In this document: piece by piece, positions 16,788 to 25,141 of the stretch
Numbering within the stretch: the first letter of the stretch is position 1
Layout: each line of letters starts with the position of its first letter
From: Rhodocyclaceae bacterium
GTDB lineage: Bacteria > Pseudomonadota > Gammaproteobacteria > Burkholderiales > Rhodocyclaceae
DNA: 55,518 bases
Direction of reading: 5' to 3'
NCBI GenBank assembly: GCA_020445945.1
Contig: JAGRFQ010000078.1
Location: 4,480-59,997 of the forward strand
The notes under the pieces: model-generated
Seen by the model: only the letters and a program-made list of their open reading frames with translations
Told to the model about the DNA's origin: nothing
Databases searched by the model: none
Program-made: the position numbers and the translations under genes

Positions 16788-17081
16788 CCTGCGATCCCGC
16801 ACCCACGCCGCCCCCCATGCATCGCCGGCACGCCCGGCGCGACACCTGCCGACACGGCCAGAACCCGCGCCCCACACCGGCAACACCCGCCCGCCACGGC
16901 CGCCGCCCGAGCGCCCGCCGCACCCCGGCCGCGTGCTGGATGTGCACCGTGACACCCGTCGGCCTGCTGCAGATTTAATCAACTGCTCCAAAGCGTGACA
17001 GGTACGCAACGCCCCCTTGCGCGGCGGTGACGACGCCTGCACACGCGCACACGCGCTCACACACCACTGCGCCAGGCCGGC

Positions 17082-17097
17082 TGGCACAGGGCTTGCG
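17082..17097 (+). promoter_or_regulatory. Sigma-54 (-24/-12) promoter of the SoxYZ-like carrier operon
   Basis: TGGCACAGGGCTTGCG has GG at 17083-17084 and GC at 17095-17096, spaced 12 bases. It lies about 35 bases upstream of the ATG. It is expected to drive the carrier, metallohydrolase, TonB receptor and possibly the two-component genes. Confidence 0.87.
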
Positions 17098-17131
17098 TTA
17101 TCCCTGAAAAAAATACAACGAGGAGACATGG

Positions 17132-17893
17132 ATGATTCGCACCTTGCGCTGGCTGGTGCTGTGCTGTGCGGCGCCGGCGATGGCCGCCAGCCCGACCGCC
17201 GACCCGCTCGATTCCGCGCGCTGGGAAGACATGCGCCGCAGCTTCTTCCCCGACGCCGAAGTACGTTTCGACACGCGGATCGAAGTGCGCGGCCCGCTCA
17301 CCGCCGAGAACCCGATGGCCGTGCCGGTGAGCATCGACACCACCGCGCTGCCCGACGTGCGCGAGGTGCTCGTCTTCGCCGACTTCAACCCCATCGTCAA
17401 GGTGCTCACCTTCACGCCGGGCAAAGCGGCCAGTCGTCTCTCCTTCCGGCTCAAACTGCAACAATCGTCGCCGATCCGTGCGGCGGCGCGCACCGCTGAC
17501 GGTGTCTGGCACGTGGGCGGCGTATGGGTCAACACCACCGGCGGCGGCTGTACCGTGCCGTCCACCGGCTCGGCCTCGCCGGAGTGGCAGCAGCGGCTGG
17601 GGGAGGTCAATGGTCGCATCTGGACGCGCAAGGACGGCAACCGCGTGCGGGTGCGCATCATCCACCCGATGGACACCGGCCTCGCCGCGAGCATCCCGGC
17701 CTTCTACATCGAAACCCTCGACATCGACGACGCCGACGGTGCCTCGCTGATGCGCATCCACGCCTTCGAGCCGGTCAGCGAGAACCCGCTGTTCACGCTC
17801 GACCTCCCCCCCGGACTGGACGCGCTGTCGCGCATCAAGGTGCGCGGGCGCGACAACAACGGCAACCAGATCGACGCGTGGGTGGAGCGATGA
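17132..17893 (+). CDS. Quinoprotein dehydrogenase-associated SoxYZ-like carrier protein
   Basis: This is a 253-residue exported protein, with ACGAGGAGAC upstream of ATG 17132. The signal peptide ends near APAMAASP. The N-terminal half (about 30-145) resembles SoxY and ends in a GGGC motif with Cys140, the equivalent of the SoxY swinging-arm cysteine that carries a covalent substrate. The C-terminal half (about 150-253) resembles SoxZ (RVRIIHPMDTG). Fused SoxYZ-like proteins of this type are known next to PQQ dehydrogenases and a metallo-beta-lactamase-fold enzyme, as here. The cargo on the cysteine is unknown. Its stop overlaps the next start. Confidence 0.9.
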   Translation: MIRTLRWLVLCCAAPAMAASPTADPLDSARWEDMRRSFFPDAEVRFDTRIEVRGPLTAENPMAVPVSIDTTALPDVREVLVFADFNPIVKVLTFTPGKAASRLSFRLKLQQSSPIRAAARTADGVWHVGGVWVNTTGGGCTVPSTGSASPEWQQRLGEVNGRIWTRKDGNRVRVRIIHPMDTGLAASIPAFYIETLDIDDADGASLMRIHAFEPVSENPLFTLDLPPGLDALSRIKVRGRDNNGNQIDAWVER

Positions 17894-18816
17894 GCATGCG
17901 CCGCTGGCTCCTCCTCGCCCTGCTGGCGGTCAATGTTGCGCACGCCGCCGACTTCGACTACCAGCTCGCCCCGCGCCAGATCGCCGCCGACACCTGGGTG
18001 GTCGAGGGGCGCAACGAAGACTTCGCCTTCGCCAACGGCGGCAACATCGTGAACACCGCCTTCATCGTCACCGGCGCCGGCGTGGTGGTGATCGACAGCG
18101 GCCCCTCGCGCGCCTACGGCGAGCAACTGCGCGCCGCGATCGCACGCATCACCGAGCAGCCGGTGGTCCGCGTCTGGAACACCCACCATCACCCCGACCA
18201 CTTCCTCGGCAATCAAGCCTTCGCCGACGCCCCCGTGCACGCCCTGCCGCAGACCATCGCCGACATGCAGCAAGACGGCAACGCCTTCACCGAGAACATG
18301 TACCGCCTCAACGGCGACGCCATGGCCGGCACCGAGATGCGCCTGCCGCAGCACGCCGCCAACGCGGGCACCGAAACGCTGGGCAGCCACCGCCTGACGC
18401 TGATCGCGCTGTCCGGTCACAGCGCCGCCGACCTCGCCATCTTCGATCACAGCACCGGCGTGCTGTTCGCCTCCGACCTGCTCTTCCACCGCCGCGCCCC
18501 CACCACCCCGCACGCCGACCTCCGGCACTGGCTGGCCAGCCTCGACGTGCTCGACGGCCTGAACGCGCGGGTGATCGTGCCCGGCCACGGCCCGGTCAGC
18601 GACAACGCCGAACCCATCCGCCAGACCCGCGCCTGGCTCACCTGGCTGAGCGCCACCTTCACCCGTGGCGCGCAAAACGGGCTCGACATGAACGAGCTCA
18701 CCGACACCGTGCTGCCCGCCGAGCACGCCGCGATGGCCGAAGCGCGCGCCGAGTTCGTCCGCTCCATCGCCCACCTCTATCCCCAGTTCGAGCTCGACGT
18801 GCTCGAACGCCGCTGA
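17890..18816 (+). CDS. Metallo-beta-lactamase-fold hydrolase of the quinoprotein relay system
   Basis: This is a 308-residue exported protein; ATG 17890 overlaps the previous stop. The signal peptide ends near AHAADF. The zinc motif THHHPDH is at about residue 98. LSGHSAADLAIF supplies the next histidine, FASDLLF the bridging Asp and VPGHGPV the last His. The fold and context match the SoxH-related zinc metallohydrolase found with SoxYZ-like carriers near PQQ dehydrogenases. A reasonable model is that it hydrolyses a thioester or similar adduct on the carrier cysteine. That is inference; the substrate is unknown. Confidence 0.9.
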   Translation: MSMRRWLLLALLAVNVAHAADFDYQLAPRQIAADTWVVEGRNEDFAFANGGNIVNTAFIVTGAGVVVIDSGPSRAYGEQLRAAIARITEQPVVRVWNTHHHPDHFLGNQAFADAPVHALPQTIADMQQDGNAFTENMYRLNGDAMAGTEMRLPQHAANAGTETLGSHRLTLIALSGHSAADLAIFDHSTGVLFASDLLFHRRAPTTPHADLRHWLASLDVLDGLNARVIVPGHGPVSDNAEPIRQTRAWLTWLSATFTRGAQNGLDMNELTDTVLPAEHAAMAEARAEFVRSIAHLYPQFELDVLERR

Positions 18817-18829
18817 TCCTGCCCCCGCA

Positions 18830-21082
18830 ATGCCCACACACACGCACCGCCCCCATCTGCTCGCACTCTCCCTGCTCGCCGCGCCGCTTGGCGCGCACGG
18901 CCAGGCCAGCACCACGCTGCCGACCGTTGAAGTGGTAGACACCACGCCGCTGCCCGGCCTCGGCATCGAGCGCGACCGCATCCCCGCCAACGTCCAGCAG
19001 CTCAAGGGCGACGCGCTGACCGGCCACGGCGCGCTCAACCCGGTCGACGCCATGCAGCGCACGCTGCCCGGCCTGCACATCAACAACCTGCAGAACAACC
19101 CCTACCAGGCCGACATCAACTACCGCGGCTTCACCGTCTCGCCGCTGCTCGGCACGCCGCAGGGGCTGTCGGTGTTTGTCGATGGCGTGCGCGTGAACGA
19201 AGGCTTCGGCGACGTCGTCAACTGGGACCTGATCCCCCAATCCGCCATCGCCGACCTCACCGTCTCGCCCGGCTCCAACCCGCTGTTCGGGCTCAACACC
19301 CTCGGCGGCGCGATGAGCCTCACCACCAAGGACGGCCGCCGCCACCCCGGCACCACCGCCGAAGCCTCCACCGGCAGCTTCGGGCGCACCCGCCTGGGCC
19401 TCAACCACGGCGGCAGCACGCCGACGCTGTCGTGGTTCCTCGCCGCCGAGCGGATGGACGAAAACGGCTGGCGCGACTACTCGCCGTCGGAGGTCGGCCA
19501 GCTCTTCGGCAAATTCGGCTGGCAGGGCGAAGCAAGCCGCCTGACGCTGACCGCAAGCCACGCCGAGACCGACCTCACCGGCAACGGCCTGCTCCCCGAG
19601 TCGATGTACGCCGCCGACCGCAACGCGGTGTTCACCCACCCCGACAACACCCGCAACCGCCTGCAACAGCTCGCCCTTACCGGCGAGCACTGGCTCGGCG
19701 ACGCCGACCAGCTCGGCGCCTCGGTGTACTGGCGCAAGGTCGGCACGCGCACACTCAACGGCGACGGCAACGACGAATACGACAACGCGCCCGACCCCTC
19801 CGGCGTCCTCAACCGCACCCGCACCGACCAGATCGCCCTCGGCGGCGGCCTGCAATGGACGCGCTACGGCGAACGCCACCAGCTCACGCTCGGCGCCAGC
19901 CACGACCGCAGCCGCGCCGCCTTCCGCCAGAGCGAGCAGGAAGGCAGCCTCACCGCCACGCGCGGCGTCTCGCCCGAAGAAGACGAAGAACTCGCCAACC
20001 ACCTCGACGGCCGCACCCGCACCACCAGCCTGTTCGTCTCCGACACCGTCGCCCTCACCCCCACGCTGCACCTGAGCGCCTCGGCGCGCTACAACCACAC
20101 CCGCGTGATCAACGTCGACCGCCTCGACCCGACGCCGCCCAACCTCGACGGCGACTTCACCTACGAGCGCGTAAACCCGGCGCTCGGGCTGAGCTGGCAG
20201 CTGCGCCCCACGCTGACGCTCTACGGCGGCTACAACGAAGGCAACCGCGCGCCCACCCCGATCGAGCTTGGCTGCGCCGACCCCGCCAACCCATGCACCC
20301 TGCCCAACGCCCTCGCCGCCGACCCGTATCTGGCGCAGGTGGTCTCGCGCACCGTTGAATTCGGCGTGCGCGGCATGGCCGACAACCGCACGCGCTGGAG
20401 CGCCGGCGTGTTCCGCAGCACCAACACCAACGACATCCTGTTCGTCGGCACCTCCACCAGCGCCGGCTACTTCACCAACTTCGGCAAGACCCGCCGCCAA
20501 GGCCTCGAGCTGGCGGCCAGCCGCCGCCACGGCGCCGTCGACTGGCAACTGAGCTACACCTGGCTCGACGCCACCTTCCAGGACCGCGCCTGCCTGGTCG
20601 CCGAAAACAACAGCAGCGCCGAGGCCGACCCGAGCTGCGGCGACGACCAGATCCGCGTCTCGCCGGGCGACCGCCTGCCGCTGCAACCGCGCCACAGCCT
20701 CAAGCTCGGGCTCGACTGGCACGCCAGCGACGCGCTGCGCGTCGGCGCCAACCTGCAGGCCTTCTCCGGCCAGACCCTGCGCGGCAACGAAAACGGCCAG
20801 CATGTTGCCAGCAGCAGCCTCACCGGGCAGGGGCGCATCGGCGGCTACGCCGTGATCAACCTCGACGCCGACTACGCGCTGGGCAAAGGGCTGACGCTGG
20901 TCGGGCGCATCGACAACCTGTTCGACAAACGCTACGCCAGCGGCGGCGCGCTGGCCGAAAACCCCTTCGACGCCGCCGGCCAATTCCAGAGCGATGAAGA
21001 CGACTGGGTCGGCGCCCAGTTCATCGCCCCCGGCGCACCGCGGGCGGTGTGGATCGGCCTGCGCTACCACTTCGACGGATAA
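18830..21082 (+). CDS. TonB-dependent outer-membrane receptor in the quinoprotein island
   Basis: This is a 750-residue receptor beginning at ATG 18830, 13 bases after the metallohydrolase stop, so it is very probably in the same operon. The signal peptide ends near AHGQAS, followed by a TonB-box-like LPTVEVVDT. The plug domain (about 45-165) includes DAMQRTLPGLHINN and LSVFVDGVRVNEGFGDV. A large barrel ends in WIGLRYHFDG. The substrate is unknown. Its position among accessory genes of a lanthanide-type alcohol dehydrogenase makes lanthanide or lanthanophore uptake a fair hypothesis, as for TonB receptors near xoxF in methylotrophs. PQQ or a metal chelate are alternatives. Confidence 0.87.
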   Translation: MPTHTHRPHLLALSLLAAPLGAHGQASTTLPTVEVVDTTPLPGLGIERDRIPANVQQLKGDALTGHGALNPVDAMQRTLPGLHINNLQNNPYQADINYRGFTVSPLLGTPQGLSVFVDGVRVNEGFGDVVNWDLIPQSAIADLTVSPGSNPLFGLNTLGGAMSLTTKDGRRHPGTTAEASTGSFGRTRLGLNHGGSTPTLSWFLAAERMDENGWRDYSPSEVGQLFGKFGWQGEASRLTLTASHAETDLTGNGLLPESMYAADRNAVFTHPDNTRNRLQQLALTGEHWLGDADQLGASVYWRKVGTRTLNGDGNDEYDNAPDPSGVLNRTRTDQIALGGGLQWTRYGERHQLTLGASHDRSRAAFRQSEQEGSLTATRGVSPEEDEELANHLDGRTRTTSLFVSDTVALTPTLHLSASARYNHTRVINVDRLDPTPPNLDGDFTYERVNPALGLSWQLRPTLTLYGGYNEGNRAPTPIELGCADPANPCTLPNALAADPYLAQVVSRTVEFGVRGMADNRTRWSAGVFRSTNTNDILFVGTSTSAGYFTNFGKTRRQGLELAASRRHGAVDWQLSYTWLDATFQDRACLVAENNSSAEADPSCGDDQIRVSPGDRLPLQPRHSLKLGLDWHASDALRVGANLQAFSGQTLRGNENGQHVASSSLTGQGRIGGYAVINLDADYALGKGLTLVGRIDNLFDKRYASGGALAENPFDAAGQFQSDEDDWVGAQFIAPGAPRAVWIGLRYHFDG

Positions 21083-21087
21083 CTCAC

Positions 21088-22482
21088 ATGCCCCGCTCGC
21101 TCCGCCCCCCCGCGCTGCTGCGCACCCGCGTCACCGCCCTCGTCACCGGCCTCGCCGCGCTGCTGCTGATCGGCGCCGCGGTGGGGTGGACGGTGACCAC
21201 CCGCGAGGCCATCCACGAAGAGATCGAGGCCGCCTCAAAGGTCGCCGAGCAATGGCTCCAGGCCACCCAGAGCGACGCCGCCACGGCGCCCGAGCGGCTC
21301 GCCCTGATCGCCTCGGTCGGGCGCCTGCGCGCCAACACGCTGGAGGCCTTCGACACCGACGGCGCCCTGCGCTACCGCTCCCCCGGCCCCACCTACAAGG
21401 CCGGGCGCGATGCCCCCGCGGCCTTCGCCACGCTGCTCACCCCGGTGTTTGAAGAGCGCGTGTGGCAAGAAGGCGCGCTGACCCTGCGCCTGGTGCCCGA
21501 CCCCTCGCGCGCAGTGCTCGACGCGTGGGACGCCTTCGCCTTCGGCGCCGGCTGGGCGCTGGCGATGCTGCTGCTGCTCGCGCTGGCCGTACGCCACGCC
21601 ACCGCACGCGCGATGGCGCCGCTGACCGCGCTCGAAAACGCGCTGCACGAAACCGCCGGCGGGCGCTTCGACATCCGCCTGCCATGCACCGGCAGCGGCG
21701 AGCTCGACCGCCTCGCCGCGCGCTACAACCACATGGCCGAGCAGCTCGATTCCACCCTGGTGCGCAACGCCCGGCTCGAAGAAGACCAGGCCTTCGTGCG
21801 CGCCCTCAACCAGCGCCTCGAAGACGAACGCCGCGCCATCGCCCGCGAGCTGCACGACGAGTTCGGCCAGGGCATCACCGCCTTGCGCGCCATCGCCGGC
21901 GCGATCGCCCAGCGCAGCGCCGACAACGCCGCACTGCACGGCAGCGCGCAGGCCCTGATCGCGATGAGCAGCCAGCTGCAGGACAACGTGCGCAGCATCC
22001 TCGGCCACCTGCGGCGCCCCGACGCCAATGCCGACAAGCCCCTGCACGATGCGCTGCGGGCCTATGTCGCGCACTGGGCGCGCTGCTACCCGGCGCTGAG
22101 CGTGGCGGCCGACATCGACGCGCTGCCGGCGACGCTGCCGGACACCTTCTGCCTCACCGTGCTGCGCGTGCTGCAGGAGTCGCTCACCAACGTCGCGCGC
22201 CACGCCGACGCCCACCACGTGCACATTTCCGGCACCCGGCGCGACGGCAGCTTCACGCTCTGCGTGCGCGACGACGGCCGCGGCTTCGACCCGGCACCGG
22301 GCCACGCAGGCTACGGCCTGACCGGCATGCGCGAGCGCATCGTCCATGCCCGCGGCACGCTGCACATCGACCGCCCCGCCACCGGCGGCAGCCGCATCAC
22401 GGCGTGCCTGCCGCTCCCGCGTCAAACCATCGCCGCAGCCGCGCCCGGCGCCGACACCCCCACCACCGAGGACACGCCATGA
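21088..22482 (+). CDS. NarL-type membrane sensor histidine kinase
   Basis: This is a 464-residue kinase starting at ATG 21088, five bases after the receptor stop. It has two membrane helices (about 14-34 and 152-172) around a small periplasmic domain, then HAMP (about 173-225), HisKA_3 with the phospho-acceptor in RELHDEFGQG (about residue 260), and a HATPase_c domain with DDGRGFDP and GYGLTGMRERI. The cognate response regulator overlaps its stop by ATGA. The position recalls PedS2/PedR2 of Pseudomonas putida, which switches quinoproteins in response to lanthanides. No specific sequence evidence shows that the ligand is the same. Confidence 0.88.
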   Translation: MPRSLRPPALLRTRVTALVTGLAALLLIGAAVGWTVTTREAIHEEIEAASKVAEQWLQATQSDAATAPERLALIASVGRLRANTLEAFDTDGALRYRSPGPTYKAGRDAPAAFATLLTPVFEERVWQEGALTLRLVPDPSRAVLDAWDAFAFGAGWALAMLLLLALAVRHATARAMAPLTALENALHETAGGRFDIRLPCTGSGELDRLAARYNHMAEQLDSTLVRNARLEEDQAFVRALNQRLEDERRAIARELHDEFGQGITALRAIAGAIAQRSADNAALHGSAQALIAMSSQLQDNVRSILGHLRRPDANADKPLHDALRAYVAHWARCYPALSVAADIDALPATLPDTFCLTVLRVLQESLTNVARHADAHHVHISGTRRDGSFTLCVRDDGRGFDPAPGHAGYGLTGMRERIVHARGTLHIDRPATGGSRITACLPLPRQTIAAAAPGADTPTTEDTP

Positions 22483-23129
22483 GTGCCTTCCCCCTGTCCG
22501 CCAAACGCATCGTGCTGGCCGACGATCACGCCGTCGTGCGCATGGGATTCCGCCTCTTGCTGGAGAGCGCCGGCGCCACCGTGGTGGCCGAAGCCGAGTG
22601 CGGCGACGAGGCCATCGCGCAGTTCGTCGCGCAGCGCCCCGACGCGCTGGTGATGGACGTGAGCATGCCGGGCAGCGGCGGGCTCGCGGCGCTTGAGCGT
22701 CTGCGCAGCCAGTCGCCCGCGGCCCGGGTGCTGATGCTCTCGGCGCACGAAGACGCGCAGATTCCGAGCCGCGCGCTCAAGGCCGGCGCCACCGGCTACC
22801 TGTCGAAGAGCGCGCGGCCCGAAGAGCTGCTGCGCGCGGTGGCCAGCGTATGCGCCGGCCGGCGCTATCTCGACCCGGCACTGGCCGGCACGCTGGCGCT
22901 GGCCCAGTTGAGCGGCGAGGACGACCCGGTGAGCCTGCTCACCGAGCGCGAGTTCGCGGTGTTCCTGCACCTCGCGCAAGGCCGGTCGGTGAGCGAAGTG
23001 GCAGCCAGCACCCACGTGGCGCCCAGCACCATCGGCACACACCTGTATCACATCAAGCAAAAACTCAACGCCCGCAACGCCGCCGAGCTGGCACTGATCG
23101 CGGTGCGCAGCGGGCTGATCGACGCCTGA
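22479..23129 (+). CDS. LuxR/NarL-family response regulator
   Basis: This is a 216-residue regulator overlapping the kinase gene. The receiver domain (about 8-125) has acidic LADDH, the phospho-acceptor in LVMDVSMPG and the conserved Lys in GYLSKSA. The C-terminal LuxR-type HTH (about 148-210) has LTEREFAVFLHLAQGRSV and VAPSTIGTHLYHIKQKL. It is the partner of the adjacent kinase and probably regulates transcription of alcohol-oxidation or uptake genes. Its binding sites cannot be recognised from this sequence. Confidence 0.9.
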   Translation: MSAFPLSAKRIVLADDHAVVRMGFRLLLESAGATVVAEAECGDEAIAQFVAQRPDALVMDVSMPGSGGLAALERLRSQSPAARVLMLSAHEDAQIPSRALKAGATGYLSKSARPEELLRAVASVCAGRRYLDPALAGTLALAQLSGEDDPVSLLTEREFAVFLHLAQGRSVSEVAASTHVAPSTIGTHLYHIKQKLNARNAAELALIAVRSGLIDA

Positions 23130-23147
23130 ACGTCGCCGGCGCAGCGT

Positions 23148-23795
23148 CTACTCGGCAGGCGCCGCGCAGGCCTGTTTCAAGGCTGCAAATGTGCCCTGGT
23201 GGGGCGCCGACGCGGGGTGGTCGAGGCGGGCCTGGAAGGCGCTGTAGGCGGCCTCGGCTTCGGCGATGAGGGTGTCGTCGTCGAGCGCGGCCACGCCTGC
23301 GGCGAAGCAGCGGCACCGCGCCAGCCCGGCGGCGTCGAGCGGCGCCAGGCTGGCGCGCTCCTCGCCCGTGGGCGGACGCGCGTTGAGCGCAACAAAGGCC
23401 GCCTCGCGGGCATCCACCCGACAGTTGAGCTCTGCACTGTCGCGCAAGCCCTGCGCCCCGCACACCCGCGCATGCGCGATCATGAAGGCGCGCGATGGCG
23501 CCACCTCGCGCGCCCGGAGCGCGGCCACGACGTCGGCCGTGGCATGCACCCGCAGCCGCGTCGGCAGGCACTCGCAATTGACCCGCCGCTCCATCTCGAT
23601 CAGGCGCAGGCGGGTGACGTCGCCTTCGACGCTGGCGAGGCGCCCGGAAAAACGCGCAGCGCAGCGTGTTGCCATCTCATCGGCAAAGCGATTGACCCAC
23701 GTCACATCGGCCGCATCCAGCGTCGACGCGGCCATGCCGACACCGGCCGACACCGCCAGCGCCGCGCCCCAACCCACTCGCAATACACGGCCCAT
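23148..23795 (-). CDS. Exported cysteine-rich protein, unknown function
   Basis: This is a 215-residue protein. ATG 23795 follows a GGGAG-like site and starts a typical signal peptide (MGRVLRVGWGAALAVSAGVGMA). An upstream ATG in frame (23855) would add 20 residues with no signal. The mature protein has about eight cysteines, including CEC and CRC pairs. This suggests disulfide bonding or metal binding in the periplasm, with mostly helical, Ala-rich sequence between. No known domain is recognised. It converges on the response regulator gene with 18 bases between stops, so it is not part of that operon. Confidence 0.65.
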   Translation of the reverse strand: MGRVLRVGWGAALAVSAGVGMAASTLDAADVTWVNRFADEMATRCAARFSGRLASVEGDVTRLRLIEMERRVNCECLPTRLRVHATADVVAALRAREVAPSRAFMIAHARVCGAQGLRDSAELNCRVDAREAAFVALNARPPTGEERASLAPLDAAGLARCRCFAAGVAALDDDTLIAEAEAAYSAFQARLDHPASAPHQGTFAALKQACAAPAE

Positions 23796-23923
23796 CCCCT
23801 GCTCCCGAGACCCAAACGCCGTCGCGAGTGTGCCCGCTTCGCCGCCCGCGAACAAGCGCCGGCGGCACTTGCCGCAGGGGTGGCGCTCGGCTAGGCTGGG
23901 TTTCCCGCGCTGTCGACTCCGCC

Positions 23924-24523
23924 ATGAATCCGCTCCACCTGCACGTCCCCGCCGCGCTCGCTCCGGTCCTCGGGGTAGGCCTGTTCGTGGCCTTCTGGAT
24001 TGCGCTCATGCGGCTGATGCGGCGCCTCGCCAGAATGACCGACCGCCTGCCGCCCGACGCCGGCCCGCTGCTGCGCCGCTCGCGCGCGGGCAACGCCACG
24101 ATCAATGGCGCGCGCGCCAAGAATTGCGTGCGCATCTACGAATACGCCAACGGCCACGCCGTCCGGATGAGCCGCATTTTCGGCGGCGGCATGGTGTGGC
24201 TGCCGCGCGGCGCCACGGCCATCCACGCCCCCGACGCCGACACCTGCGAGCTCCGCCACCAAGACCACCGGATCGTGCTCAGCGGCCGGCTGGCGGCATT
24301 CATGGGCGCAGCCCCCGCCGCCGCGCCTGCCGCCGCGTGGCCGACGCCGCAGGGCACCGCCGGCCGGCACCCGGCGCGATCGCGTACCGGCGGCAGCGCG
24401 CTTGGCCGCATCGGTCTGGTGGTGGCCTTCGCCCTGCTGGCCTTTGTCGTGGTGCGTCGCGCGGCGCCGGAGCTGCTCGCCCCGCTCGAACACCTCATTG
24501 CCGATTTCTTTCCGCGTCCCTGA
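23924..24523 (+). CDS. Membrane protein with N- and C-terminal helices, unknown function
   Basis: This is a 199-residue protein; ATG 23924 was chosen because the earlier in-frame ATG (23828) overlaps the divergent gene's start region and gives a non-hydrophobic extension. It has a membrane helix near residues 9-30 (APVLGVGLFVAFWIALM) and another near 165-183 (IGLVVAFALLAFVVV). The soluble part between them contains VRIYEYANGHAVRMSRIFGGGMVWLPRG. No family is recognised. The next gene follows after 14 bases on the same strand, so the two are probably cotranscribed. Confidence 0.65.
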   Translation: MNPLHLHVPAALAPVLGVGLFVAFWIALMRLMRRLARMTDRLPPDAGPLLRRSRAGNATINGARAKNCVRIYEYANGHAVRMSRIFGGGMVWLPRGATAIHAPDADTCELRHQDHRIVLSGRLAAFMGAAPAAAPAAAWPTPQGTAGRHPARSRTGGSALGRIGLVVAFALLAFVVVRRAAPELLAPLEHLIADFFPRP

Positions 24524-24537
24524 CCCCCGGAGCCCGC

Positions 24538-25023
24538 ATGAGCCAGCCCCCCGACACCCCGCCCGAGCGCCACACCGTGGCCATTGGCGCCGACGAGATG
24601 CAGGCCGGCATCCGCGCCAGCCGTCCGCTTGCCGCCGCGTGCCCCGTGCCATCGCAGGCCGGCGTGCCGCAAGCCACGCCGGTGCGGCCGCGCAACCCGC
24701 TTGAAGAAAACCGCTACCGCTCGGCCGGCGAGTTGATGCGCCGGCTGGCGGACACGGTGACCCAGTGGCGCGCCCAGGTCAGCGCCGACAGCCAGCCGGC
24801 GATCCTCGCCATCCTGCACGGCGGGGTGCAGATCAACGTTACCCTGCTGGCCGAAGAGAGCTACCACGGGATCCGCATCGAAGGCCTGATCGACGGCAAT
24901 CCGTGCATGCTGCTGGCGCATCAGTCGTCGGTTCAGCTGCTGTGCTACGTGGCCCGGGTGGAACCCGAAGAGACGCCGCGCAAGATCGGTTTCATCATCG
25001 ACGGCGAAACCCGCGAGGTGTGA
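24538..25023 (+). CDS. Cytoplasmic protein, unknown function (161 aa)
   Basis: ATG 24538 is preceded by CGGAG. The N-terminal third is Pro/Ala-rich and probably disordered. The C-terminal part (about 60-161) looks like a compact mixed alpha/beta domain: RYRSAGELMRRLADTV, then LAILHGGVQINVTLL, IRIEGLIDG and a C-terminal IGFIIDGETREV. It has no signal peptide or membrane segment. No family is recognised. It forms a pair with the preceding membrane protein. Confidence 0.65.
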   Translation: MSQPPDTPPERHTVAIGADEMQAGIRASRPLAAACPVPSQAGVPQATPVRPRNPLEENRYRSAGELMRRLADTVTQWRAQVSADSQPAILAILHGGVQINVTLLAEESYHGIRIEGLIDGNPCMLLAHQSSVQLLCYVARVEPEETPRKIGFIIDGETREV

Positions 25024-25141
25024 GCGCCGCGCAGCGCCTCATGATTTTCACGAGATTGATCTGGATGCCGCCCCGATGCGCCGGCCGCCCCGCGCCGGCT
25101 ACAGTCCCCGGTCAGGAATTTGCCGACAGGACACCCCAAAC

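Larger units (their letters stand above)
16687..17131. other. Divergent regulatory region with two sigma-54 promoters
   Basis: This is 445 bases without a gene, between the PQQ dehydrogenase (minus) and the SoxYZ-like carrier (plus). It holds one -24/-12 promoter in each direction and a copy of CAACTGCTCCAA (16980-16991). CGTGACACC (near 16948) and GCGTGACAGG (near 16994) are loosely similar to the GTGTNACAC palindromes seen near other sigma-54 promoters. This is a likely enhancer region for the AcoR-like activator. Confidence 0.7.

Noticed and set aside
18698-21070. 790-codon minus-strand ORF opposite the TonB receptor
   Set aside because: It is Val/Ala/Gly-rich mirror coding. The plus frame has signal peptide, plug and barrel motifs.
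25024-25141. Cobalamin or other riboswitch before the second TonB receptor
   Set aside because: The leader is short (about 118 bases) and lacks recognisable B12-box or other conserved riboswitch elements.
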